Source: Ctena decussata
Lineage: Eukaryota; Mollusca; Bivalvia; Lucinida; Lucinidae
Assembly: GCA_963989385.1 (NCBI GenBank)
Contig: OZ022512.1
Span: 24,635,899 to 24,699,898, forward strand
DNA: 64,000 nucleotides
Direction: 5' to 3'
Position 1 is the first letter of the stretch. Each line of letters begins with the position of its first letter. Shown here piece after piece: positions 22,501 to 33,786 of the stretch. The notes under the pieces were generated by a model. The model saw only the letters and a list, made by a program, of their open reading frames with translations, had not been told where the DNA came from and made no database searches. A program made the translations under genes and the position numbers.

Positions 22501-23690
22501 TTTATCTGAATTTGCTCTTTCAGCACTGTAGTACATGTTCAAATTCTGTCAATAAATTGTCACTTTCAACTATGTAGTGCCAGCTGTTTGACTAACATAC
22601 TTCAGAAGAGGCAAATTTTTGCCCCAGGCATCTATATAAAATTGCTTAGTAGACCATTGTTCAAGATCTAACTACCGAACATTTTTATCTAGAATATTGC
22701 AACATCTCATCTGTTAAGGGTCACGGTAGGTCATTGTAGTACCAGCTCGTAAGATGTTGTCTAAAATATCAATGGCCATGCTTCTGGATAATAATTTCTG
22801 ATAACATACGCCCGGTAACGTATGTAACAGTGCCAATTTTTGCATGGTTTGACACACCCATACATTTCTTTGCACTTACCTTAATGTGAAAGGTAAATAT
22901 TTGCTGGTTTCAGTAAATGGTAAATTTATCCAAAACATAATAGTTTGTCCATTATGTTGGGGGAAAAACAACTCTGTAACGTAGGATACAGTTATGCTCT
23001 ACAGGAGATAACTGTTATGACGGTACAGGAAAGCAACACAATATTTTAAACAGCAAGATTTATATCCATTTCAATATTTATTTGAATTGAAATTGAATAA
23101 GAAGTACAGGAACAGACGAATTCAGCAGATTGATATGGTAACGTATTGCAATTGACGATGACTGTCAAACGCACTAACATTCAGACAACAAAGAACTGTA
23201 TCTTGCAATGTTGTAATATACTTTTGGAAAAACAAATAGTGTAGAAAGAATTTCCTTCAGATGGATGGGGGGAGGGGGGGGGGGGTAGGATTATGGGCTA
23301 TTGGTAGCTCAAAAGACTGTTTTAGAATTAATGGTATAATAAACCACCATAAAAAGTGTACTTACTGACCTTTGACCCAGTTATGATTATTTACGACGTC
23401 GGCAATATGACAAAGCTTTTATGACATGCTTACTTACTTCATTTGCCATAGTTGCCTCTTATTCCGCGAAAGTGCCTATTAATTGAATAATGCACTCACA
23501 AACTGGTATATAAAAATGCACTAAATGACCTTTGACCCCATTCTGACCTTATTTGATGTCTGTTGAGCTGGCAACCGGGCGAAATGGTTTTATGTATGTT
23601 TACTGACTTCAATTAGCCCGGTTGCCCGCCATGCCGCGAAAGTGCCCACAAACTCAAAATTTCACCTATAAACCACCGGACTAATAGTCT
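19600..23690. repeat. Inverted duplication pair inside the 10.9-kb structure
   Basis: 19600-19790 (GTTTGTGGGCACTTTCGCGG, GGTCAAAGGTCATT) is matched in reverse complement at 23360-23690 (two diverged sub-copies, CCGCGAAAGTGCCCACAAAC, CTAAATGACCTTTGACCC). The 3.6 kb between the arms is AT-rich with no gene. Confidence 0.65.
20110..23300. other. Gene-free AT-rich interior
   Basis: No ORF above 60 codons with recognisable content. The only pattern noticed is a recurring (G)TAACGTA / TTTACGTTA motif (near 20281, 20642, 21220, 22005, 22022, 22815, 22976, 23138) and a G-rich run at 23263-23287. Confidence 0.5.
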
Positions 23691-24189
23691 TAGACGCAAA
23701 GTTCTGAAGATATGTTTAGCTTTTAGGTGCTGAAGTTAAGCTGTATTCACAAAAACGCCAAAACAAAAAATTGTTCAAAAATGGGATAATTTGAAACACA
23801 ATATGTAAAAAACGCAGCAATAGAATTTTATAATTTTTCAATATATTGTAGCTCCACTATCACTGATTCATATATGTAAAAATTGGAATGGGTATATTTA
23901 ACAAACTAGAATAAAGAAAGTCAAAAGATGACTACCATTTCAAAAATCCAAAATATGGATTTTTCACAAACTTGTAAACAACAGCAGATTTCTTTATTTT
24001 TTTTTAATAACAGTTCAGTAGACTGACTGAAAATACACATAGACTTCAGTTGAAATACCTAAATTTGTAAAAAAAAATATGATAGGCATGAAAATAACGT
24101 ATAATACAGGGGGTAAATTACCCCACCCACTTGGAACACAATGAAAAATTGAGTGAGATAAGCAGTTGATTTGGTCAGCTTTGAGCTAT

Positions 24190-26300
24190 ACATGTACTTA
24201 TATTGAACTACAAGGACTCTTTTATGCAATCAGTTGAAACACACATGTATTATTGTCCATAGCAACCAGTCTGAGCCCTTAGCAACAGCCCTTTAAACAA
24301 TGTAAGACTTAGGACTGAGCTATGCATGGAATGACCATTGTGAGCAATAAACTCTGAAGGCACGTAAATGATATTTGATGTCCAGAAGGCTGTTGATTTT
24401 TTTCGAATCAGTTGAAAAGTATGTGCACATATTTGTCCTTGGCAACCATTTTGAGCCCTTAGCAACCAACAACTTTTAACAGATTTGGAACTTTGAATAA
24501 AATTAACACAACAATGTCTTCCTTTGCAATGATTAATGTAGACAATTCCACTTTATAGTTTTAAGCACACATCATATTTTTATAAATAATGCTTAGAAAC
24601 TCCGTTTAGACTCGTCCATAGCAACCACTATTTGCCCTTAGCAACCACCTTCTATCAGATGTGAAGTTTTTGACGGAATTCGATGAGAAATATCTTTATT
24701 GAGCACAGACTCAGAAATATCTGAAGCACAGCTGCTTGACCTGTAAAACTTGTCGAATGATATGTGTATTTAATTATCCTTAGCAACAAATTGGGACCCT
24801 TAGCAACAATATATTTGCAGATTTTAAACCTTTTACTGGATTCACAAAGAACACTACTTAAGCTTAACACGATATTTGGACCTTTATAAATAAGGTTTAA
24901 AGCACAGTTGTTTGACTTTTAGACTTTAGCAACCAGTGTTAGCCCTTTGCAACCATCTTCATATTTGAAAATAGTAACTGTATTTCAAAAAAATATCCGT
25001 GTGCAACGGAATATATGAATTAAGGAGACAACTGTAAGTTAAAATTAAAATAAAGCTATGTAACTGTTTAATCAACAGCTCAGATAAGGATCAAACATTG
25101 CCCACATCAACATATGCATATTTGTTGTAATTCTAGCATTAAGGGCTCCTGATTTGCTGCAAGCTTTGTAGTTTTTTTCTGTCTTGTTTTATAATTATGA
25201 AAATATAGAAAATAGGTAAAAATAGATGGTCATTAATTATTATGTTTACTGCGACGTTTTGGTTTAACTTGTTACACACAGAAGGTATTATCTATTAAAT
25301 GCAGTAACCATTTTAAGTCTGTTAGTAGGTGGTTGCTTAAGGCTATATATCCACATGGTTTTCAACAGATCTTGAAAATCAAACAACTGTGCTTTAAACT
25401 TTATTTAGTAAGGTCTGAAGTTCTTGTCGGATATCAACAATATTATTCGTGAATCCAATAAAAGGTTCTTAATCTGCAAAGAAATGGTTGCTTTAGGCTT
25501 CATCTAGCTTCAAAGGATATGTCCGTTGACAGGTTTTAGCTGTGCTTCAGAGATTTCAAAGTTTGATGGTGAATAAATAAGATATTCAACATGGAATTCC
25601 ATCAAAACTTTCACATCCGATAGAAGGTCATTGCTAGGGGCCAAAACTTAGCTCATAATTATTTACTCTGAACACTGCAAAGTAACAAATCTGTTAACAG
25701 TTGGTTTGCTTTGGGCTCAAAATGGTTGCCAAGGACGGGAGGACAAATATATAGATTTTCTTAACTGATTCTAAAATTCACTGGGCTGCTGGGCTTGAAA
25801 TATCATTCAGAAATGTCTTCAGAGTTTATTGCTCACAAACAACATTTCTTGATCCTTAGTCTTACACTATTTAAAGGGCCATTGCTAGGGGCACATACTG
25901 GTTGCTATGGACAATAATACATACCTGTATGTGTTTCAACAGACTGCAAGAGCAAGAGTCCTTGTGCTTCAAGTTAACTTACACATGCTGACAAAGTACA
26001 CATAAAAGAGAAAATATTTGGGTGGGGATTACCTCTAAAGTGTCAAATCTGTTAGAGTTGGTTGCTCAGAGCACAAATTGGTTGCTAAGGATGCATAAAT
26101 ATTTTTTTTTTGAAACAAAATTTAAAAGTCAATCTGATGTGCTTTTAACTTTACTGATAGCTATTGTCATAGTTTGTTGCATATAATAGACATTCTTTTT
26201 GAAATTCACTCATTTTTTTCAAATCTGTTAATTGTTGGTTGCTGAAGGCCCAAACCCTGAGTCAAATATAAATACATATGTTTTTCAACAGATATTATAA
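24190..26300. repeat. Large internal palindrome with CCATAGCAACC / GAGCCCTTAGCAACC units
   Basis: 24190-24980 carries about five units of 'tccaTAGCAACCannnGAGCCCTTAGCAACC', spaced about 180 bp apart; 25340-26300 carries the same units in reverse complement (GGTTGCTATGGACAATAATA). Longer blocks match as well, for example AAACACACATGTATTATTGT with its complement near 25915-25935. Centre near 25.1 kb. Confidence 0.75.
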
Positions 26301-26539
26301 GTCAGTCAAGCGTGCTTTGAACATTACTCGATTGATGGATGACTTGTCCTTTTCAGTTCGATAACTTGAGTAGTTTTCTTCAAACTTGGCATGTGCATTA
26401 GTCTCGGAAATATCTTGGTTGGGATTGTTAATGAGCGAATTTCGAAATCTTCGGACAGAGTTATTGCCCTTGTCAATGTTTCAAGAATTGCTTTTGGTCT
26501 GTAGTTCCTTTACTCATTGAGATATCGTCATGAAAATTC

Positions 26540-27250
26540 ACAGAAAAGATTGAAACAATATATCCTTTCTGTTGCAAGCAGAATTTTGTCCACCAGGATT
26601 ATCTGCCCCTGCCCCAGGGCTATATACATGCATAAAATCATGAAAAAATCTACATAAAATCAGGGTTGAAAGTGATTCTCCTGAAACTTGCAACAACTTA
26701 TTGAAACGATAAAAGCTTCCTGCATTATCAAAATTTTCTCTCCAAGGGTTATCTTCCCCTGGCACAGCCCTATATACATGTATAAAATCATGAAAAGAAT
26801 CAGAGTTTTGGTATATCTTTATGAGATTTCACAGAAATGATATAAATATTATTTACAGCTGTTTTTTACAACCAGAATCTAGTCCAACAGGTTTATCTAC
26901 CCCTGCCATGGAGATATATACATGTATAAAATCATGAAAAAAATTTTAATATAAAATCAGAATTGCAAGAGATTTTCTGGAAACTTGCAGCAAATTATCA
27001 AATTAATACAAGCTTCCTGTTGTGATAAAAATTTTGTCTCAAGGGTTTATATGCCCCTGACCCAGGGCTATATACAGGTATGTAATCATGAAAAAAAATC
27101 TGTATAAAATCATCAGAACTGAAAGGGATTTTCCTGAAATATGTATTAAATAATCAAAGCAATAATAGCTTCCACTGATGGTATTTTTTTTATCTCAGTA
27201 TAGTTATCTGCCCCCTGACCTTGAGCTGTAAACAAGTATGAAATCATAAA
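26540..27250. repeat. Tandem array, about 155-bp unit, 5 diverged copies
   Basis: Unit signature TATCTGCCCCTGCCCCAGGG, GCTATATACATG, ATAAAATCATGAAAAAA, then TTTTCCTGAAACTTG and AAGCTTCCTG. Copies start near 26560, 26715, 26875, 27020 and 27175. Confidence 0.85.
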
Positions 27251-27566
27251 AAAGCTGTATCTGGTATGCAGTGGCGGGGTATTACGCAGTCTTTTAGTGT
27301 GCTTTTATTAAGCCTGTTTTTTTTTCTCTCTGAAAAATGACTTTATTTGAACATTTTTGTCACATAAGGCATCATGGCGTTTTGCGCCAGTATCAAAATC
27401 TAGTGTAACGCATATCAAATTTTAAACGCCAATTTTGAAAAAAAAAAAAATATGTCATGGCGCTGTCTATCCGTGTGTCTGTCCGTCCGTGTGTCTGTCC
27501 GTCACAATTCTTGTGCGCACCATAACTCAGTAGCCCTTTGGGATATCTTCTTGCAATTTCGTAGGA

Positions 27567-27734
27567 GTAGGTGAGTGAGTGAACTTGGGTTTAACGTCCC
27601 ACCAACAACGAGGTCATATGGATACGGGACCTCGGTTTAAAGTCTCATCCGAAAGACCGGAGAAGCGGGGGATCGAACTTGCGACCCCTGGATTGGTAGT
27701 CCGGAGTGTTATCCACTACGCTACAGCCGCTCCT
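27567..27734 (-). mobile_element. tRNA-derived SINE with 12-bp target duplication
   Basis: Minus-strand head GGAGCGGCTGTAGCGTAGTG with A-box (TAGCGTAGTGGA) and B-box (AAGTTCGATCC), ending in CACTCACTCACC-type simple repeat. Flanked by AATTTCGTAGGA at 27555-27566 and 27735-27746, an exact 12-bp target-site duplication. Confidence 0.9.
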
Positions 27735-28377
27735 AATTTCGTAGGAAGAATATGAATTAGGATAGGGCAAAGAGACGCGTACAATTATAGTTGCTCTCCC
27801 TTTCTTAGTTTCCAAGTTATGCCATTTTTGATGATTTTTTTTCACGACAGTCTTGTGCGTGCGGTAACTAGATAACCATTTAGGACATCTTCTTGAAACT
27901 TCATAGCAATGCGTATGAAGTCCCAACAATGTATGGCATTTAACAATAGTTGCTCTCTCTTTCTTAGTTTCAGAGTTACATCCTTTTGATAGTTTTTAGG
28001 CTTTTTTGTGTACACTAATCGTGTGCATACCATAACTTGGTAATCGTTTAAAATGTCTTGATGAAACTTTACAGCAATACGCATTATTACAAGATAATGT
28101 GTTGCATTCAAGTATAGTTGCTCCCCCTTACTTAATTTTGGAGTACCTTCCGTTTGATTTGTTGCTTAAGGCTACTCCCATTCACTCCTTAACCCATTGA
28201 AATATTTTGCAGGAATTTGTAGGAACATGTATAATAATAGGGCAATGCATCTTGAGTAAAAACCACAACTCTGGCTGACTTCCTGAATAATCTGCCCTTG
28301 CATAAATTTCCCGTTTACTCTGTAACTCCTTAATAGTTGAAAATATTTTCACGAAACTCTACGGTTATGTGTATATA

Positions 28378-28771
28378 CACACTGGTCTGGCATTCAACAC
28401 AGGCAACGAGGACAACGTACAGGAAACTTGCTTGCTCTGCTCATCAGGATAAGTTTGTTTCAGAAGTATAGTCTCCCGGAACATCCAACCTCCGACTCTT
28501 GAGATAGGAATAAAAAGTTTTACTAAATTGATATGCGTATTCAAGAAATGCTTGAAACATTTTTTGGACAACAACGACCATGACAACCTTATTCAAGCAC
28601 TGCATTGATACCGGACGGAATTTCTTTGAAAAAACTGGTCTGACTAAGAGGTCTAACAACTGCGGGGTCCGTAAGAATGACAATTTGAAATTAATCTAAG
28701 AGGTATGCGAAAACAATCGAGTTCTATAATACATTGCCTTCGTTGCCTGTGTTAAATGCCAGACCTGTGTG
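28378..28771 (+). mobile_element. TIR element (family G), copy 2
   Basis: CACACTGGTCTGGCATTCAA to the complementary GCCAGACCTGTGTG; full-length relative of 13021-13430 in opposite orientation, about 80-85% similar by eye. Confidence 0.9.
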
Positions 28772-28899
28772 ATAAGGTAAGGGAATGTTTTAGGACCAAG
28801 AATGGTAACTCAACTTTATCAGATCCGCCTGTTTATCTTTCTGTTAACAATCTTGTTCATTCTGTAACTCCTTCATGGCACTAGATCGGGTGTATAATG

Positions 28900-30135
28900 G
28901 GCCGCTTGAAAAGCTCTTTTTTTTAATGATGTTAGCCTCTGAATAAAAGCCATGTCATATGATAAACACAATTATGGCTAATTTGAAATTATAATTTTCA
29001 AATGAAAAAGATATATTCATTCTTTCCACTTCATATCTGATGTTTTCTTTTCGAGAAAAATTTTTGATGGCAACTCTCTTATTATTGCTGGCCAATGTGG
29101 GTGGGGTAATTAGACCCCATTAGATCAGTTAGTTAGAGCTTTTAGCACACCTTTCTTTAACAATTATGTCAGTCATCATCAACCAAATATCAAGTAGACA
29201 TAAATGAATAAGAATACATCTTTTCAAACATTTTTGTAGTGTTTTCATTGTAATATCTTTTATATTATACAATTCAAATGATGTTATTTTGGTTCCTTCC
29301 CTAGACAAAATTCCTTTTGTTTTATATTTCATAGCTCTATAGCTAAAAATGCATGTTTTTTCTTCCCAAAGTTCGTCCAAAAGGTTCCAATACTTAGCAA
29401 ATTGTAGAAAGAAAACAAACCTTAAGTTATCTGTTGTAAGAAGTGGGTGGGGTAAGTAGACCCCATAAATTTTGATGTGAGACAGCTTCTGTATGCAAAG
29501 TTTAGCAAGGATACCTTACTGTGGTTATATTTCTTGTTAATTTGTTGATTTTGGATCTTTCAAACAGATATATGAGTAAAAGAAATGTAATTGTTTTGGT
29601 ATTTGTAATTTTTATATTTCCTGCAAACCAGTGACGGTAGACAACTTTGAAGCAATTTATTTTTTGAACAACAAATATACCCATTCCAAATTTTTGATAT
29701 TATTTAGTATGAAAACTAATCTAAAAAATATAAGAAATTAAAAAAAAGTTATTGCTGCGATTTTGTGTAAATTCAATTCAAAATTTGATAATTTTGTCAT
29801 TTTTCAAAAAAAATCAAAAACTTAAAATCATGCCTAGTTTCCACGTGACCTACCTTCAGAATGGAAATACATATCGGCAATGTCAGCAATCAGCCATACT
29901 GAGAAAATAACAAATATTTATAATCTATTGCTGGTTTAATTATATCTGCCTGATCAAATCATATGTACAAGTGCAAAAAGGCTTAAATTCACGAAAATTT
30001 CATACACAGATCAGGCAATTCTGGCCTATTTCACTTTATTGCTGTTGCCATGGTAACGGGGCAGTGAATGAAAAAAATAAATACTGATTTGATGGTCCTG
30101 GGTGGATGTCTTGATGTACACCAAGTTTCATCAGA
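28900..30135. other. Gene-free AT-rich part of the 10.9-kb structure
   Basis: Two copies of GTGGGTGGGGTAA(T/G)TAGACCCCAT at 29098 and 29446, which match in reverse complement the ACCCCACCCACTTGG at 24121 and the tandem units at 50.8-51.6 kb. No gene seen. Confidence 0.55.
30044..30057. promoter_or_regulatory. X-box-like palindrome near right end of 10.9-kb structure
   Basis: GTTGCCATGGTAAC; counterpart of 19425-19438. Matches the RFX consensus; function inferred only. Confidence 0.45.
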
Positions 30136-30246
30136 ATCTAAGAGATGTCATTTCCAGCCTATATGGGAGGCACTTTGATGCTTACAGAGAATGACTCTTA
30201 ATGTTCCAATGGTACTAAATGGAAGAGAAGACCAACTAAGACTCCA

Positions 30247-30458
30247 GGGCCCAGTTGATCAAAGCATTGTTTGCTTCACGATATCGTTAGTCAACGATTC
30301 GTTGTACGCTGAAATTTTTGCTGAAAAAATGAGAGGAGCTTTTGCAGTCTCCTTACATTTTTTCCGCAAAAAAAATGGCAGAGTTTCTTTGTATGATACT
30401 CTGGAAAATTTAACGTCTTGCTAACTAATGACGTCCTTAGTTTTGAACAACCGGGCCC
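30247..30458. mobile_element. 212-bp MITE with GGGCCC(A/G)GTTG ends
   Basis: GGGCCCAGTTGATCAAAGC at the left; GTTTTGAACAACCGGGCCC at the right is its near reverse complement. Interior contains AACGTCTTGCTAACTAATGAC. No coding. Confidence 0.8.
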
Positions 30459-30774
30459 ATGTTATCACAGATACAACGTGAAATTTTCTTTAGCGAGTGG
30501 CTGCAAACAAGGAAGAAAACTGTCAGAATTGTTAGTAGTAATCATCACTGGGCGTGGGTAGGTGCGATGCGGCGGTCTTTGAGTCTTCGATACTCAAGTT
30601 TAAAAGTTGACAAGTTTATTTCTTTCCTCCCAGGTTTACAACAATTGGTAAACAACAAGAGAATATGATAAATACACAGTGAACATAATATGCAATGGTG
30701 GTAGTTACAGCAAACAATATTTTCCATAAAACAAACAATATACGTCTATACTTTAGGAGACAACATCATACTTG

Positions 30775-30965
30775 TGTTGTGTTGTAGTTTTGCATTGTAG
30801 TATTTTAAAATGTATTTTTATTGTATTGTTTAGTATTGTATTGTATTTGAGTGTAGTGTATTGTACTATCAGTGTAGTGTGCTATGTTGTATTGTAATAA
30901 ATTGTATTATATCATATTAATTTCTACTGTTATGTGTTGTTGTGTATTGTGTCGTGTTGAGTTGA
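30775..30965. repeat. Degenerate TGTAT/TGTAGT simple repeat
   Basis: Runs of TTGTATTGTA and GTAGTGT variants over about 190 bp. Confidence 0.8.
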
Positions 30966-32139
30966 GCTTTATCTTACCTTACCTCTAGTACTGTATGTAA
31001 GCATTTTGTCTCCAAAGTCATGACTCTATGTACCAAGGCTGACAAACAGTTTAACTTTTATTACTTGTGGTTTAGTACATGTCGTATGACGCTAATTAAT
31101 CAATCTTTGTTTGAGCCATTAAGCTTAGAATATATTTGTTTTGATAAAGCATCTTAACATTTCAGATAAGATTTTGAAAACGTGTATTTGTTTTTCTTGA
31201 TATATCTACAGAGTGCAACATAAAAATACATTCCTTGAATTATGCACCCATATATCACTTTTAACAGGTTAAATTAATAGCTTACTAATCGTCACCATAT
31301 ACATTTTGCACACTTAGACTCTAATTTCTCTTTCAGTTGTAAATATTTATCGTTATCTTAGTCATAACAGCATGTTTTTCTTATTGTTTTTGTTCAAATT
31401 ACGTTTGATTATAAATACTGCTGATCTTGATATCAGCCCGTATTACAATAACTAGCTGTATTATTATTATTATTATTATCATCATCATCATCATTTTCAT
31501 ATTATTATTATTTTCATCAGTCCGCAGTACTTTCAAAAAGGCAAGTATGTTGTAAGCACCCTTAAGATTATTTCCGCGTTTTTTTTAATATTATGTGAAA
31601 GAGTTTCTAAGTACTTTGAGGAACATAAAGATATTAAAACACTTGACATACTGAATGGCATTATTAAAAGCAAGCAAAAAAATTTATGAGGCCGTGCAAA
31701 AATGAAATGTACAATTTTTCTCTCAGTGGTGCTAAGAAAGCATGAACAACCCTCTTAAAAATATGATATCATAAAATATCTCTTTTCAATACAGTATGTA
31801 TATAAGTATACCACTTTTCATTAAAAATAACTGTTAAAATATATATTACGGCATTGTTATATCCTGATATTCCTTTAAAGCATCTATGATGAATTTAACC
31901 AAGCACTTTCTTCAAGCTTCTAATAAACATCAATATTACATGGTTTATTTGTAATATCAAAATATACAAAAGAAGGCCAAGATTATGTATCAATAAATCA
32001 CTCCAAAAAGTCTATAACGTATTATGAAACATTACAAAACGCACCTATTAACATTGTTACGCTTCGTCCGTATCATGTTGATCAAATTAATTTGGTACCA
32101 AACCACTCAAAGCATTAGTTATAACAATTTCAGAGCAAC
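30966..32139. other. Gene-free AT-rich stretch
   Basis: Contains a trinucleotide tract (ATTATTATT..ATCATCATC) at 31456-31515. Nothing else supported. Confidence 0.6.
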
Positions 32140-32196
32140 CAGTGAGGAATCTAATAAGACTGCTCCTTAGGAGCAGTCTTAAAAGATTCTTCACTG
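32140..32196. repeat. Short two-part hairpin
   Basis: CAGTGAGGAATCT..AAGACTGCTCC, loop TTA, GGAGCAGTCTT..AGATTCTTCACTG: an 11-bp perfect inner stem and a 13-bp outer stem with one mismatch, separated by symmetric 3-nt internal loops. Could be a tiny MITE or a hairpin RNA precursor. Confidence 0.7.
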
Positions 32197-32602
32197 TTTG
32201 CAATCCAGCTACCAATATAAAAACATTCAAAGTCAGGAAAAACAGGCTTAAGATAAACAGTAGTGTCGAGGTTTAGGTGTCCCAACGCATACAATTTTCG
32301 GTATTTTTTTAAAACAATAGGTTTAATGTTTTAAAAACAAAATATTGACTTGTATTAGATACCCCAACGCGGCGTATGTTAAGGTCACGTATTGGATTAT
32401 TTCCCAGGGTTTGTTTACGTCCTGTTAAGTTCTTTGATGGTTTAATTAATATGTTATAATAGGATTAATTAATCAGCTGTGTGATAGGCTATTATATCTT
32501 GATTAGATAAGATAGTTTACGATAAAGCAAGATACTGATCACGTCCCCAGCAGTATGCCACTGTCGTCCTTCTTACATAATGAAGCCGTAGGATAATGGG
32601 TA

Positions 32603-33786
32603 AGGTCAGGTAAATTCGAACAACGGGTAAATTCGGACAAGACATTGTTATGCCCCCGAAGGAACTTCGGGTGGCATATTAAAATCGCACCGTCCGTCCG
32701 ACTGTCCGTCCGACCGTCCGTCAGTCCGTCCGTCCGTTACAAATCGTGTCTCAGCGATAACTTTAAAAGCACTGAAGCAAATTTGATGAAACTTCACAGA
32801 AAGATAAAGCATAATGAGAAGGTGTGTCGCGCGCAAGACTCAGGTCCCTACGCCCAAGGTCAAGGCCACAATTGGGTCAAAGGTCAAATTGTGTCTCAAA
32901 ATCGTGTCTCAGCGATAATTTTAAAACTACTGAAGCAAATTTGATGAAACTTCACAGAAAGATAAAGCATAATGAGAAGGTGTGTCGCGCACAAGACTTA
33001 GGTCCCCACGCCCAAGGTCAAGGCCACAGTTGGGTCAAAAGTCAAATTGTGTCTCAAAATTGGGTCTCATTGATTACTTATAAACTACTGAAGCAAATTT
33101 AATGAAACTTCACAGACAGATGAAACATAATGAGAAGGTATGTTGCACATAAGATTTGGGTTGCCAAGTTCAAGGTCAAGGTCACAATTAGGGGTCAAAG
33201 GTCAAATCTCGCCTCTGTGATAACTTAAAAGCTGCTGAAGTGAATGTCATCAAACTTTACAGAAAGGTAAATTATTATGAGAAGGTATGTTACACACAAT
33301 ATTTATGATCCCAGATCCAAGGTCAAGGTCACAATCTGGGGTCAGAGGTCAAATTATGTCTCGGCAATTATTCAGAAAAGTACCATAGCAAACTTTAAAG
33401 AAAGATAAAGCCTAATGAGAAGACATAGGTTCCCATACCCAAGGTCAAGGACGCAACACAGTTTGGTTAGTGGTTGAATTAAGTCCCCTCGAATCCTCTT
33501 AAACTCCCAAAGGGCATTTAAACATTACAGAAAAGTAAAACGAAATGAGAATGTATATCATGTGCAAGACCCAGGTTCTGTGCCCAAGGTCAAGGTCACA
33601 GCTAGGGTCAAAGGTCAGTTGAAGGGGCCTTCGGGGGCATTTGTTACACACTGTAACATTTCTTGTTTCCTTTATATGTCAACTGTTTGGAATTAAAATT
33701 AACTGGACATACAGTGAAAAAATCCTGATGAGACGCAATGGCATGTCCGAATTTACCCGCTGTCGGAAGTTACCCGACTTGACCTA
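32603..33786. mobile_element. TIR element split by a family D insertion
   Basis: The left arm 32603-32640 (AGGTCAGGTAAATTCG..CGGGTAAATTCGGACAA) is matched in reverse complement by 33742-33786 (TGTCCGAATTTACCCG..TTACCCGACTTGACCT). Almost everything between is the family D element, so a small TIR element appears to have been split by it. Confidence 0.7.
32648..33667. mobile_element. Family D element, copy 1, with about 140-bp tandem units
   Basis: Begins TTATGCCCCCGAAGGAACTT, a CCGAAGG-AACTTCGG hairpin, then a GTCCGTCC run, then diverging units with AAATTTGATGAAACTTCACA, AATGAGAAGGT, CCCAAGGTCAAGG and GGTCAAA. Ends GGCCTTCGGGGGCAT..TGTAACATTTCTTGTT. Copy 2 is at 46086-47237 with the same ends. 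Short ORFs inside are frames of the tandem unit. Confidence 0.9.

Larger units (their letters stand above)
27440..28900. repeat. Degenerate 150-bp tandem units with two later insertions
   Basis: Repeated phrases such as CTTGTGCG(C/T)-CCATAACT, CATCTTCTTGAAACTTC and TTGCTCTCTCTTTCTTAGTT recur at about 27500, 27850, 28005, 28130, 28300 and 28850. A SINE (27567-27734) and a family G element (28378-28771) interrupt them. Confidence 0.7.
19291..30201. mobile_element. 10.9-kb structure with terminal inverted repeats
   Basis: The left end TTAAGAGTCATTCTCTGTAA..GCATCAAAGTG and the following AAATGGCATCTCTCAGATTT region recur as reverse complement at the right end (30135-30201). Both ends have a GTTGCCATGG(C/T)AAC motif about 135-160 bp inside. 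Internal architecture is layered: inverted copies 19600-19790 versus 23360-23690, a large palindrome at 24190-26300, a 155-bp tandem array at 26540-27250 and degenerate units to 28900. No protein-coding gene is visible. It may be a giant non-autonomous foldback transposon, or a decayed large element. Confidence 0.6.

Noticed and set aside
32645..33102. Overlapping ORFs of 92-99 codons with repeated NFKxxEANLMKLHRKIKHNEK
   Set aside because: Frames of the family D tandem unit; also present in copy 2 with stops. No evidence of translation.
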